From: Nakamurella multipartita DSM 44233 | GTDB lineage: Bacteria; Actinomycetota; Actinomycetes; Mycobacteriales; Nakamurellaceae | Assembly: GCF_000024365.1 (NCBI RefSeq) | Contig: NC_013235.1 | Coordinates: 1,984,001 to 2,048,000 of the forward strand | Reading direction: 5' to 3' | Length of the DNA stretch: 64,000 nt | Shown here: positions 7,728 to 18,272 of the stretch, piece after piece | Layout of the letters: every line of letters begins with the position of its first letter | How positions within the stretch are numbered: position 1 is the first letter of the stretch | The notes under the pieces: generated by a model | Databases searched by the model: none | Told to the model about the DNA's origin: nothing | What the model saw: only the letters and a program-made list of their open reading frames with translations | Translations under genes and position numbers: made by a program

Positions 7728-9017
7728 TCAGCTGCCGCGGACGGTTCGCAACGATTCGAGAACGTCCAGATAGGCCGAGGTGTTGCTCTCCGCGCTGGCG
7801 TGGTGCCCGCCGGGGATCAGGGCGATCTGCACCATCAGGCCATGCTCGTCGGCCAGCCGGCGCAGGGTCTGCTCGGCCGCGGACACCCGGACGACCCGGT
7901 CGTCGGTGGCCTTTTCCGGGCGCAGGTAGACGATGCGGGTGCCGGCCCCCAGATCGGCGGCGATGGCGTCGATGTCGGTGCGGCGGATGACTCCGTACTG
8001 ATCCTTGATCAGCTGGGTGGAGACGCCGGGGCCGTCGATCTTGTCCCGCCACACCTGGACGACCTTGTCGGTCAGCTCGGCCCAGCGCACGTCCACGAAG
8101 GGGAACCGGCCGGCGGACCACTGCCGTTGCTGCGCCAGCACTTCGGCGGTCAACCGCAGTCCGACCCCGCCGTCGGTCTGCAGTGCCTCGGACAGGCCGG
8201 TCAGTGCGTCCGCCTGGGTCCGGCCGGAATCCCGCACGTCGGCGACGGACAAGGGCGTGCAGTCCAGGTAGATGGTGCCCAGCTGGGGCGGAGCGGGCGG
8301 TTGCCCCGACGTCGAGCCGTCGGTGTCGGTGTCGGTGCGGGTGGCGGCGTCGGGTCCGGCGGCCCGGCCGGCGAAGGTGGTGACGGGGATCGGACCGGTG
8401 GACCCGGACCTGACCTGGGCCGGGATCGGTCGGGCGTCCGGGGTGGGCTCCGCCGCCCGGGACGAGCGCCAGTCGTGTTGGCTCTGACGCAGGTGCCGGG
8501 CCAGGGCGAGCACGACGTCGCCGCCCATGCTGCTGCCGAAGAAGTCGACCCGGTCCGGCTGGGTCCGGCTGATCAGCGCGTCGAACTTGTCCTGGATGTC
8601 CCGGTCGTTGATGCCGCTGCCGTACACCAGGCTGAACACCCGGGTCGGGCTCTGGCCGTCCCGGTCGGAGCCGGCGGTCAGGGCCGGCCGCAGGGCCAGG
8701 GCCGGTCCGGTGCCGCTCTTGCGGTTCAGGCCGCCGGCCACCACCACGATCGGGCCGCCGGTCTCGTCGGCCCGGTCCGGGTCCGGTCCGACCGGCACGA
8801 ACTGGGCACCGGCCGACGGCCAGAAGAGTTGGTCGGCCAGGTACTGGTCGGTCTTGAGCAGGCCCCAGAGGCCGGCCAGCAGGCAGCCGATGATCATCGG
8901 CGAGTACCACCAGGCGGCTCGCCGGCGCGCCCGCCGGCGGGCGCGATCCAACCGGCGTTGGGCGCGCACCGCGGGCGAGTCGTACTCGCTGGGCGGCACC
9001 GGGGACAGCGGCGCCAT
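7728..9017 (-). CDS. Membrane-anchored alpha/beta-hydrolase-like protein
   Basis: 429 residues from the ATG at 9017, preceded by AAGGAGG three bases upstream. A basic N-terminus (RRLDRARRRARRRA) precedes one transmembrane helix (about residues 36-54), so the protein is probably anchored with its bulk outside. The segment VDFFGSSMGGDVVLALA (near residue 150) holds a G-S-S-M-G nucleophile elbow, and a late LIPGGHHAS supplies a candidate catalytic His. A Pro/Ala/Thr-rich insert with short TDTDTD-type repeats follows the elbow. The substrate is unknown, and I cannot assign a named family. Confidence 0.75.
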   Translation of the reverse strand: MAPLSPVPPSEYDSPAVRAQRRLDRARRRARRRAAWWYSPMIIGCLLAGLWGLLKTDQYLADQLFWPSAGAQFVPVGPDPDRADETGGPIVVVAGGLNRKSGTGPALALRPALTAGSDRDGQSPTRVFSLVYGSGINDRDIQDKFDALISRTQPDRVDFFGSSMGGDVVLALARHLRQSQHDWRSSRAAEPTPDARPIPAQVRSGSTGPIPVTTFAGRAAGPDAATRTDTDTDGSTSGQPPAPPQLGTIYLDCTPLSVADVRDSGRTQADALTGLSEALQTDGGVGLRLTAEVLAQQRQWSAGRFPFVDVRWAELTDKVVQVWRDKIDGPGVSTQLIKDQYGVIRRTDIDAIAADLGAGTRIVYLRPEKATDDRVVRVSAAEQTLRRLADEHGLMVQIALIPGGHHASAESNTSAYLDVLESLRTVRGS

Positions 9018-9049
9018 GACCCTCCTTGACCATCTCTTTACCTTTGAGA

Positions 9050-9143
9050 CAGTGTGCCCGCTGTCGGGGTCCTCGACACAGGGGTCCGGCGGTGACGCCG
9101 CTCTCCCGCGCGGCGCGACCACCCCATCGGGTCCGGCACACTG
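9050..9143. promoter_or_regulatory. Widely spaced 9-base inverted repeat in divergent promoter region
   Basis: CAGTGTGCC at 9050-9058 is the exact reverse complement of GGCACACTG at 9135-9143. The two half-sites lie 76 bases apart in the divergent gap between the hydrolase and ettA. They could be paired regulator sites, but chance is possible. Confidence 0.3.
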
Positions 9144-9245
9144 TAGGGCGGCGCCGCACCGCCGACCGCGAATCCTGCGGCCGGGGGATTGCGCTGCGGG
9201 CCGACGCTGGATCGCCGGCGGACATGTGTGTGAGAGGAATCCGAA

Positions 9246-10925
<1,680 letters not shown>

Positions 10926-10937
10926 CCCCGGCATGAC

Positions 10938-10972
10938 GAAGGCGCCGCCGGAGCAGATCCGGCGGCGCCTTC
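10938..10972 (+). terminator. Stem-loop terminator after ettA
   Basis: A perfect 15-base stem (GAAGGCGCCGCCGGA at 10938-10952, complement at 10958-10972) closes a 5-base loop. It lacks a long T run, as is usual in actinobacteria. It sits between the convergent ettA and zinc-ribbon genes and may serve both. Confidence 0.85.
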
Positions 10973-10989
10973 GCGGTGGTCGGGCGGGT

Positions 10990-11220
10990 TCAGCTGGCGA
11001 ACACGCACCGGGCGTTGGTGCAGCGCCAGCCGGCCCGCTCGGTGGGCTCGGTGAACGAGCCGCAGGTCGGGCAGGCGATCGGCGCCCCGATCTTGAGCAG
11101 GGCGGTCGCGTAGGCGGAATCGTTGGAGGCCACCCGCCGGGGGTGGCGCTCGTCATGGTCGGTCATCGGTTCGTACTCCGATCGGTCGGTCATCGCGGGG
11201 GCATAGGTCAGACGTGTCAT
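10990..11220 (-). CDS. Small zinc-ribbon protein
   Basis: Up to 76 residues. The C-terminal half carries CPTCGSF and CTNARC, two cysteine pairs spaced like a zinc ribbon, and ends CVFAS. Three in-frame ATGs are possible (11220, 11193 and 11166). The conserved-looking part starts after the last, so the true protein may be as short as 58 residues. It is convergent with ettA and divergent from the FhuF-like gene. The function is unknown; a role in nucleic acid or ribosome binding would fit but is speculative. Confidence 0.65.
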   Translation of the reverse strand: MTRLTYAPAMTDRSEYEPMTDHDERHPRRVASNDSAYATALLKIGAPIACPTCGSFTEPTERAGWRCTNARCVFAS

Positions 11221-11252
11221 CGGCCGCGGCGTTGGTTGCGGTGAGTGAGGTC

Positions 11253-11990
11253 ATGAACGATTCACAGGCCGACCTGGCCGCCCTCGGGCCGTTCTTCGCG
11301 CTCGCCGTGCACCCCGCGGGCGCGGCCCCGGCCCGCCCCTGGCGTCCCCTGGACGAGCTCGTGGGTCCCGGCCCGGCCCTGCCGGATCGAATCCGCGCCG
11401 TCCGGGTGGCGCTGGCCGCCGCCGGCGGTCGCGAGCCGGGGCAGATCGAGGAGCGGGTCGCCGTCTCCGTCGCCCACCTGGGACTGGTCGCCCGGCTGAT
11501 CGCGCCGGCGGTGGGGGCGGCCGCCCTGGGCCGCCCGCTCGGTGTGCTGGCCGCCGGCCGGATCTGGTGGCAGGACCAGCTCGGCCGCCCGTACGCCGTG
11601 TCGCTCGCCCCGGACGCCCTCCGGGAGGCGGGAACGCCCCCGGCCGGCCCGCCGGAACTGGCCGGAACGGCCGTCGAGCAGCTCACCCTGGCCTGCCATC
11701 GGCGGTTCTCGGTGAGCCCGAGGGTGCTGTGGGGCAACGTCGCGTCCGCGGCCAACACCGCCGCCGGCCTGATCGGACGCGGCCGGCCCGATCTCGCCGC
11801 GGCCGCCCGGGCGGCGGCTGCGGGGATCCTGCGCGACGCCCGGGTCGACGGCGGCGACCGGATCGCCGGGCCCGGGTTCCGCCGCCGCAGCTGCTGCCTG
11901 ATCTACCGGCTGGCCGGTTCCACCGCCACGGTCTGCGGCGATTGCGTCCGGCAACCGGCCGCCGCGGTCCGGGTCGCGCGGGACGTCTGA
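11253..11990 (+). CDS. FhuF-like (2Fe-2S) ferric iron reductase
   Basis: 245 residues from the ATG at 11253; an upstream in-frame start at 11214 also exists. The C-terminus contains RRSCCLIYRL and then VCGDCVRQ. This CC-x10-C-x2-C arrangement binds a 2Fe-2S cluster in FhuF-type siderophore-iron reductases. The middle includes the segment LWGNVASAANTAAG, typical of the actinobacterial family. It probably reduces ferric siderophores in the cytoplasm. No siderophore genes are adjacent. Confidence 0.75.
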   Translation: MNDSQADLAALGPFFALAVHPAGAAPARPWRPLDELVGPGPALPDRIRAVRVALAAAGGREPGQIEERVAVSVAHLGLVARLIAPAVGAAALGRPLGVLAAGRIWWQDQLGRPYAVSLAPDALREAGTPPAGPPELAGTAVEQLTLACHRRFSVSPRVLWGNVASAANTAAGLIGRGRPDLAAAARAAAAGILRDARVDGGDRIAGPGFRRRSCCLIYRLAGSTATVCGDCVRQPAAAVRVARDV

Positions 11991-12152
11991 GCCCGAGCGG
12001 GGTTGCCCGGCGAGGAGAAGTCTCACCTTGACCTGCGCGAACCTGTCTCGTCCCGGCGATCAAGGCATAGGCTCGGCCCCCACAGAACAGGTCGCACAGG
12101 CGCGCCCGGCCGGGCAGCGCGTGCGTCCGGAACTGGGGAGAAGAAGTCAACG

Positions 12153-12173
12153 ATGATTCGGGTTCACCGATGA
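12153..12173 (+). CDS. Six-codon leader ORF overlapping the gdh start
   Basis: ATG ATT CGG GTT CAC CGA TGA encodes MIRVHR. Its last bases overlap the glutamate dehydrogenase ATG as ATGA (12170-12173). The only good purine-rich ribosome site in the region (GGGGAGAAGAAG, 12135-12146) is spaced for this ORF, not for gdh, whose own start has no Shine-Dalgarno. The sequence therefore suggests that gdh is translated by coupling to this minigene. It could be an attenuating leader peptide or a fortuitous frame. Confidence 0.5.
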   Translation: MIRVHR

Positions 12174-15100
12174 CACAGACACAGTCGCGTCCGCTTGCCC
12201 ACCACCTGAGCGCACCGACCGCCCACGGCATCGACTCGTCGAGTGCCGCCGCCCGCGCGATCACCGAACGGCCCGACCGGGCCTCGATGATCGAGGCCTA
12301 CTTCCGGCACGTGCCGGTGGAAGACCAACCCAAGACCGCCGAGGACGTCATCGGCATCGTCGACGGGCACTGGCGGGTCGGCCAGCGGCGCCGCCAGGGC
12401 GAGGTGCGGATCCGGGTGTTCAACCCGGCGCCGAGCGCCGCATCGGCGGACGCCGCCGGGCCGGGCTGGACCGACACCAAGACCGTCATCGACATCGTCA
12501 CCGACGACATGCCGTCCCTGGTCGACGCCGTCATCGGCGCGCTGACCAGCCGCGGCGTCGTGGTGCACCGGGTGCTGCACCCGATCCTGATCGCCTGCCG
12601 GGACGCCGACGGCGCCCTGGTCACGGTGGTCGACGAGGCGGCGCCGGCCGAGCAGGCCGCGTTCAGCCTGCGCGAGTCGTGGATGCACATCCTGATCGAC
12701 CGCCTGTCCGACGCGCAGCGCGCCGAGGCCATCGAGGACGCGCTGCGGGTCGCGCTGGACTCGGTGCGGGCCGTGGTCGGGGACAGCGGGGCGCTGACCG
12801 CGGCGGTGGCCACCGCCGCCGGCGAGCTGCGTGGCACCTTCTCCCCGCGGTCGGCCCAGGAGGTCGCCGAGGCGGCGGACTTCCTGTACTGGCTGATCAG
12901 CGGGCACATGACGTTCCTGGGCTACCGGCGCTACGACCGCACCCCGGCGGCGCCCCGGCTGGAGCCGGTCACCGGCACCGGGCTGGGCATCCTGCGCGAG
13001 TCGGTCGCCGGGGCGGACGCCGACGACCTGACGGGGCTGAGCCCGGCCGGCGAGACCCGGCACCTGCTGCTCACCCAGGCGTCCGTGCGCTCGGCCCTGA
13101 CCCGGGACGTGCCGCCCTTCGAGGTCCGCGTCCGCATCCTGGGCGCCGACGGCGAGGTCACCCGCGAACATCAGTTCCTGGGCGTGCTCAACGCCCGCGC
13201 GCTCAACGCCGAGATCACCACCACGCCGGTGCTGCGGCTGACCGTGCAGGCGGTGCTGTCCACCCTGGGCGCCGCGCCCGACACCTACACCGGGCAGCGG
13301 GCGCTGGACCTGCTGGCCACCTACCCGCGGGCCGAACTGTTCTGGGCCGACCCGGACCTGATCGTCGAGGTGGTCAGCAGCGTGCTGCAGCTGGCCAGCC
13401 GCCGCCGGCTGCGGGCCTTCCTGCAGCCCGACCCGTTCGGCCGGTTCGTCTCGGTCATGGTCTACCTGCCCCGCGACCGCTACACCACGGCGTGCCGGCT
13501 GGCCATGCAGCAGATCCTGGTCGACGCGTTCCACGGCTCCGGCATCCGTTACACCGCCCGGGTCGGCGATAGCTTGCTCGCCGCCGTGCATTTCACCGTC
13601 AGCACCGATCCGGCCGACCGGGTCGAGCCGGACCTGACGCTGCTGACCAAGGCGCTGCGCGGCACCATCCGCACCTGGGAGGACCGGCTGGTCGCGGCCG
13701 TCGTCGGCGGCGGTGACGAGGACCTGGACACCGCCGGGGCCCTGTCCCGGTACGCCGAGGCCTTCGACGAGGGCTACAAGGAGACCTACGAGGTCGACGA
13801 GGCCGTGGCCGACCTGCGCCGGCTGGACCAGCTCACCGGCCCGGACGACCTCGCGCTGAAGATGACGCCCAGCGGCCCGGACCAGGTCGGCGACTGGCGG
13901 CTCAAGCTCTACGTGACCCAAGGGGCGGTGACCCTGTCCCGGGCGTTGCCGGTGCTGCAGACCCTGGGCGCCGAGGTGCTGGACGAGCGGCCGTTCGAGG
14001 TCCGCCGGGGCGACGGCGAGCCGTCGCGCATCTACGACTTCGGGTTGGCCTTCCCGGCCGAGGCGGCCGCCCGCGGCGCCGACGACGACGAGCTGCGCAC
14101 CCGCATGTCCGAGGCGTTCATCGCGTCCTGGTCCGGCCAGGCCGAGGTCGACGGGTTCAACCAGTTGGTGCTGGCCGCGGGCCTGACCTGGCGCGAGGTG
14201 GCGATCCTGCGGGCCTACGCGCACTACCTGCGCCAGATCGGAACCCCTTACACCGAGCGGTATGTCGAGCAGGTGCTGAGCAGCCATCCGGCGATCACCG
14301 CGGACCTGGCGGCCCTGTTCGGGGTGCAGTTCGATCCCGATCGGTTCCCGGACGACGCGGACGGCCGCGACGCGCGGCAGGCGCAGGGACGTCGGATCCA
14401 GGAGTCGGTGACCGCCGCGCTGGACGCGGTGACCAGCCTGGACGCCGACCGGATCCTGCGCACCCTGCTGTCGGTGATCACCGCGACCACCCGGACCAAC
14501 GAGTACGTCACCGATTCCACCGACGGCTCGCCGGGCCGGCGGCGGGACTTCCTGAGCTTCAAGCTGGCCCCGAACAAGATCCCCGGCATGCCCAAACCGG
14601 TTCCCGCGCATGAGATCTGGGTGTACTCGCCGCGCCTGGAGGGAGTGCACCTGCGGTTCGGTGACGTCGCCCGTGGCGGGCTGCGTTGGTCGGACCGGCC
14701 GGAGGACTTCCGCACCGAGATCCTGGGCCTGGTCAAGGCCCAGGAGGTCAAGAACGCGGTCATCGTGCCGGTGGGCGCCAAGGGCGGCTTCGTGGTCAAG
14801 CGGCCGCCGACGCCGACCGGCGACCCGCAGGTCGACCGGGAGCAGCACCAGGCCGAGGGCGTGGCCTGCTACCGGATGTTCATCGCCGGGCTGCTGGACC
14901 TGACCGACAACCGGCACGTCGGGTCGATCATCCCGCCCCGCCGGGTGGTCCGCCGCGACGGCGACGACTCCTACCTGGTGGTCGCCGCGGACAAGGGCAC
15001 GGCCACCTTCTCCGACATCGCCAACGGGGTCGCGCACGACTACGGCTTCTGGCTGGACGACGCGTTCGCCTCCGGCGGCAGCGTCGGCTACGACCACAAG

Positions 15101-17095
15101 GCGATGGGCATCACCGCCCGCGGGGCCTGGGAGTCGGTCAAGCACCACTTCCGCGAGCTGGGGGTGGACACCCAGACGCAGGACTTCAGCTGCGTGGGCG
15201 TGGGGGACATGTCCGGCGACGTGTTCGGCAACGGCATGCTGCTGTCCCAGCACATCAAGCTGGTCGCCGCCTTCGATCACCGGCACATCTTCATCGACCC
15301 GACGCCGGACGTGGCCGAGTCGTTCGTGGAGCGGCTGCGGCTGTTCGAGTTGCCCCGGTCCTCCTGGGCCGACTACAACACCGACCTGATCTCCGCCGGC
15401 GGCGGGGTGTTCCCGCGCACCGCCAAGTCGATCACGATCACCGAGCCGATGCGCGCGGTGCTCGGCCTGGCCGACGAGGTCACCGCGCTGACCCCGACCG
15501 ACCTGATCAAGGCGATCCTGCTGGCCCCGGCCGACCTGCTGTGGAACGGCGGCATCGGCACCTACATCAAGGCCTCCACCGAGCAGAACCTGGCGGTGGG
15601 GGACAAGGCCAACGACGCGGTCCGGGTGGACGGCGCCGACCTGCGGGTCAAGGTGGTAGGCGAGGGCGGCAACCTCGGGGTCACCCAGCTGGGCCGGATC
15701 GAGTTCGCCCGCGCCGGTGGCCGGATCAACACCGACGCCATCGACAATTCCGCCGGGGTGGACACCTCCGACCACGAGGTCAACATCAAGATCGCCCTGC
15801 AGTACCGGATGGAGCGCGGCGACCTGGACGAGGCCGGCCGCCTGGATCTGCTCTCGTCCATGACCGACGAGGTCGCCGACCTGGTGCTGGCCGACAACCG
15901 CGGGCAGAACCGGGTGCTGGGTGCGTCCCGGCTGCACGCCCCGGTGATGCTCTCGGTGCACGCCCGGTTGATCGACGCGCTGGTCGAGTCCGGCCGGCTG
16001 GACCGGGCCCTGGAGTTCCTGCCGACCCACGCCCAGATCAACGCCCGGTTGGCCGCCGGCGAGGGGCTGGCCAGCCCCGAGCTGTGCGTGCTGCTGGCCT
16101 ACGTCAAGGCCGGGCTGTCCACGGCCATGCTGGGCGGCCGGCTGCCCGACGACCCGGCCTTCGCGCACCGGCTGCCCGACTACTTCCCGCGGGCCATGCG
16201 GGAGGGGTCGGCGGTGGCCCGGGCGGCGATCACCGAGCACCCGCTGGCCCGGGAGATCATCACCACCGAGACCGTCAACGAGCTGGTGAACCGGGCCGGG
16301 CTGACCTTCGCCTTCCGCCTCGAGGAGGAGATGGCGGCCACCCCGAACGACGCCATCCGTGCCTACACGATCGCCAGCACGGTCTTCCACCTGCCATCGG
16401 TGTGGCGGCAGGTGGCCGAGCTGAACAACAAGGCCTCCGCGATCACCCAGGACACGATCATCCTGCGGGTGCGCCGGCTACTGGACCGGGCCGCCCGCTG
16501 GCTGCTCACCCAACGGCCGCAGCCGCTGGACGTGCGAGCCGAGATCGACCGCTACGCCGGGCCGATCGAGCAGATGCGGCCGGCCCTGGACACCCTGGTC
16601 CAGGGCGCCGACATGCGCTCGGTGCAGGCCGAGATCGCCGAACTCACCGAGGCCGGCGCCCCGCCGGCCCTGGCCGAGACGGTGGCCTACGGGCTGCACG
16701 CGTTCAGCCTGCTGGACGCGGTCGACGTGGCCGCCGACAGCGGCCGCGACCTGCACGAGAGCGCGCAGCTGCTGTACGCGTTGTCCGCGCACCTGGACTT
16801 CGATCACCTGTTGACCGCGGTCAGTGCCCTGGAACGCGGCGACCGGTGGCACGCGCTGGCCCGGCAGGCCCTGCGCGACGACCTGTACCGGTCGTTGCGG
16901 CTGCTCACCTCGGACGTGCTCTCGACCACCTCGGCCGAGCAGGACGCGCAGGCCAAGATCGAGCAGTGGGAGAAGGAGAACAAGTCGCGGCTGGCCCGGG
17001 CCCGGCGCACCCTCGGCGAGATCAGCCGGGTCTCGGTGACCGACCTGGCCGAGCTGTCCGTCGCGGCCCGGGAGATCCGATCGATGATCCGCTGA
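12170..17095 (+). CDS. gdh: NAD-specific glutamate dehydrogenase, large (180 kDa) type
   Basis: 1641 residues, the usual size of the L-GDH180/Bac_GDH class. The enzyme oxidatively deaminates glutamate to 2-oxoglutarate and ammonium with NAD+. The N-terminal ~700 residues carry the ACT-like regulatory region. The catalytic core near residues 835-875 shows RGGLRWSDRPEDFRTE and VPVGAKGGFVVKR, with the substrate-binding Lys/Arg residues. A later VGEGGNLGVTQ belongs to the dinucleotide-binding part. A helical C-terminal domain completes it. This class is typically catabolic and allosterically controlled; in mycobacteria GarA inhibits it. Translation may be coupled to the overlapping six-codon leader. 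Confidence 0.96.
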   Translation: MTQTQSRPLAHHLSAPTAHGIDSSSAAARAITERPDRASMIEAYFRHVPVEDQPKTAEDVIGIVDGHWRVGQRRRQGEVRIRVFNPAPSAASADAAGPGWTDTKTVIDIVTDDMPSLVDAVIGALTSRGVVVHRVLHPILIACRDADGALVTVVDEAAPAEQAAFSLRESWMHILIDRLSDAQRAEAIEDALRVALDSVRAVVGDSGALTAAVATAAGELRGTFSPRSAQEVAEAADFLYWLISGHMTFLGYRRYDRTPAAPRLEPVTGTGLGILRESVAGADADDLTGLSPAGETRHLLLTQASVRSALTRDVPPFEVRVRILGADGEVTREHQFLGVLNARALNAEITTTPVLRLTVQAVLSTLGAAPDTYTGQRALDLLATYPRAELFWADPDLIVEVVSSVLQLASRRRLRAFLQPDPFGRFVSVMVYLPRDRYTTACRLAMQQILVDAFHGSGIRYTARVGDSLLAAVHFTVSTDPADRVEPDLTLLTKALRGTIRTWEDRLVAAVVGGGDEDLDTAGALSRYAEAFDEGYKETYEVDEAVADLRRLDQLTGPDDLALKMTPSGPDQVGDWRLKLYVTQGAVTLSRALPVLQTLGAEVLDERPFEVRRGDGEPSRIYDFGLAFPAEAAARGADDDELRTRMSEAFIASWSGQAEVDGFNQLVLAAGLTWREVAILRAYAHYLRQIGTPYTERYVEQVLSSHPAITADLAALFGVQFDPDRFPDDADGRDARQAQGRRIQESVTAALDAVTSLDADRILRTLLSVITATTRTNEYVTDSTDGSPGRRRDFLSFKLAPNKIPGMPKPVPAHEIWVYSPRLEGVHLRFGDVARGGLRWSDRPEDFRTEILGLVKAQEVKNAVIVPVGAKGGFVVKRPPTPTGDPQVDREQHQAEGVACYRMFIAGLLDLTDNRHVGSIIPPRRVVRRDGDDSYLVVAADKGTATFSDIANGVAHDYGFWLDDAFASGGSVGYDHKAMGITARGAWESVKHHFRELGVDTQTQDFSCVGVGDMSGDVFGNGMLLSQHIKLVAAFDHRHIFIDPTPDVAESFVERLRLFELPRSSWADYNTDLISAGGGVFPRTAKSITITEPMRAVLGLADEVTALTPTDLIKAILLAPADLLWNGGIGTYIKASTEQNLAVGDKANDAVRVDGADLRVKVVGEGGNLGVTQLGRIEFARAGGRINTDAIDNSAGVDTSDHEVNIKIALQYRMERGDLDEAGRLDLLSSMTDEVADLVLADNRGQNRVLGASRLHAPVMLSVHARLIDALVESGRLDRALEFLPTHAQINARLAAGEGLASPELCVLLAYVKAGLSTAMLGGRLPDDPAFAHRLPDYFPRAMREGSAVARAAITEHPLAREIITTETVNELVNRAGLTFAFRLEEEMAATPNDAIRAYTIASTVFHLPSVWRQVAELNNKASAITQDTIILRVRRLLDRAARWLLTQRPQPLDVRAEIDRYAGPIEQMRPALDTLVQGADMRSVQAEIAELTEAGAPPALAETVAYGLHAFSLLDAVDVAADSGRDLHESAQLLYALSAHLDFDHLLTAVSALERGDRWHALARQALRDDLYRSLRLLTSDVLSTTSAEQDAQAKIEQWEKENKSRLARARRTLGEISRVSVTDLAELSVAAREIRSMIR

Positions 17096-17106
17096 CCGGA
17101 GCCCAC

Positions 17107-17134
17107 CCGCCCGTGCGGCAGACTGCACGGGCGG
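17107..17134 (+). terminator. Stem-loop after gdh
   Basis: CCGCCCGTGC (17107-17116) pairs perfectly with GCACGGGCGG (17125-17134) around an 8-base loop, 12 bases past the gdh stop. It has no T run. Confidence 0.75.
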
Positions 17135-17174
17135 TTGGAGGCCCCGAGCAACGATGAAGCGGACGTGAGCAGGC

Positions 17175-17627
17175 ATGAGTAGGTACGTCACCCAGGTGCG
17201 GGTCCGGTGGTCGGATCTGGACGCGTTCCGGCACGTGAACAACGCCAAGACGGTGACGCTGCTGGAAGAGGCCCGGGTGGACTGGCTGTTCTCCGAGGCG
17301 GCCCGGCACGGCGTGAACCGGTTGACCGAGGGGATCGTGGTCGCCAAGCTGGAGATCGACTACCGGCGCCCCATCGGGATGGAGCTGCCGGTCACCGTCT
17401 CGATGGGCGTGACCAAGCTCGGCAACGCCTCGTTCACCATCGACTACGTGCTCAGTCAGGCCGGCGCCACTGCCGCCTGCGCCTCGACCGTGCTCGTCCC
17501 GGTCGACCCGGTGACCTTCCGGCCGCGGCGGATGGACGATCACGAACGCGGCTTCCTGAGCCGCTACCTCAACCCGGTGCCGGCCGCCGCGGGCCAGCCG
17601 GACGGCGGAGCCGCATGGCCCGGCTGA
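17175..17627 (+). CDS. Hotdog-fold acyl-CoA thioesterase (4HBT/YbgC type)
   Basis: 150 residues. The N-terminal VRVRWSDLDAFRHVNNAKTV (residues 9-28) is the hallmark of 4-hydroxybenzoyl-CoA-thioesterase-like hotdog enzymes, with the catalytic Asp in SDLD and the conserved HVNN. The later EIDYRRPIGMELPVTV strand is also family-typical. It cleaves acyl-CoA thioesters; chain specificity cannot be read here. Its end overlaps the start of the next gene by 13 bases, so the two are probably co-translated. Confidence 0.9.
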   Translation: MSRYVTQVRVRWSDLDAFRHVNNAKTVTLLEEARVDWLFSEAARHGVNRLTEGIVVAKLEIDYRRPIGMELPVTVSMGVTKLGNASFTIDYVLSQAGATAACASTVLVPVDPVTFRPRRMDDHERGFLSRYLNPVPAAAGQPDGGAAWPG

Positions 17628-18244
17628 TCCCCGCCGGCCGGGAGGACCGGGAGGACGCCACCGCCTTCACCGGCCGGGTCGCCCGCTGGGACTCCGCCGG
17701 CCCGATCCGGCTGCGCGCGGACGGCGAGCTGGTGCGGATGTGGGCGACCACCCCGTTCGACACATTGGTCACCCGGGCCGTCCGCGGAACTGTTCAGCCC
17801 TCCGACGTGACCGTGCACGCCGGCAACCTGCTGGCCGCGCTGGCCGTGGCCCGCGACGACGAGGTGGACCCGGGTCCGGCGATCGACGCCGCCTGGCGTT
17901 CCCAGCTGCCGCCGCCGCAGGGCTGGGTGACCGTGGACGCGGTGCCGGCGACCGTGCTGGCCGGACTGGCCGAGGAGGGCGCCACCGGGGCCCGGGACCG
18001 GCCCGGACCGTCCGGCGCGGCCTCCACCGCCCTGCTGGACACCGAGGTGCTCACCGTCAGCGGGGCCGGCATGCGGGTGGTGATCAACCTGCGGATGGTG
18101 TTCGCGCTGTCCGGCATGGGGTTCGCGCCGGCGCTGCCCGGCGAGGAGGTCCGGGTCAGCGCCACCGACGCATGGGTCCGGATCGACGCCCGGTACGGCG
18201 CCGTCGTCCGTCGGCGGCACGCCCTGCTGCCGCTGCTCGTCTGA
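17615..18244 (+). CDS. Conserved hypothetical protein
   Basis: 209 residues from an ATG inside the 3' end of the thioesterase gene, in another frame. It is a soluble Ala/Arg-rich alpha/beta protein without signal or membrane segments. I recognise no catalytic motif. A run such as VLTVSGAGMRVVINLRMVFALSGMGF hints at a beta-rich core. The tight overlap with the thioesterase implies a shared transcript. I believe homologs occur beside thioesterases in other actinobacteria, but I cannot name a family. Confidence 0.7.
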   Translation: MARLIPAGREDREDATAFTGRVARWDSAGPIRLRADGELVRMWATTPFDTLVTRAVRGTVQPSDVTVHAGNLLAALAVARDDEVDPGPAIDAAWRSQLPPPQGWVTVDAVPATVLAGLAEEGATGARDRPGPSGAASTALLDTEVLTVSGAGMRVVINLRMVFALSGMGFAPALPGEEVRVSATDAWVRIDARYGAVVRRRHALLPLLV

Positions 18245-18272
18245 CCGGGCCCGGCGGACCGGTCCGGCTCGG

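Noticed and set aside
12164-16390. 1408-codon frame opposite glutamate dehydrogenase
   Set aside because: Typical antisense shadow (Gly/Arg/Val/His/Gln-rich, no motifs); the + strand has a complete known enzyme.
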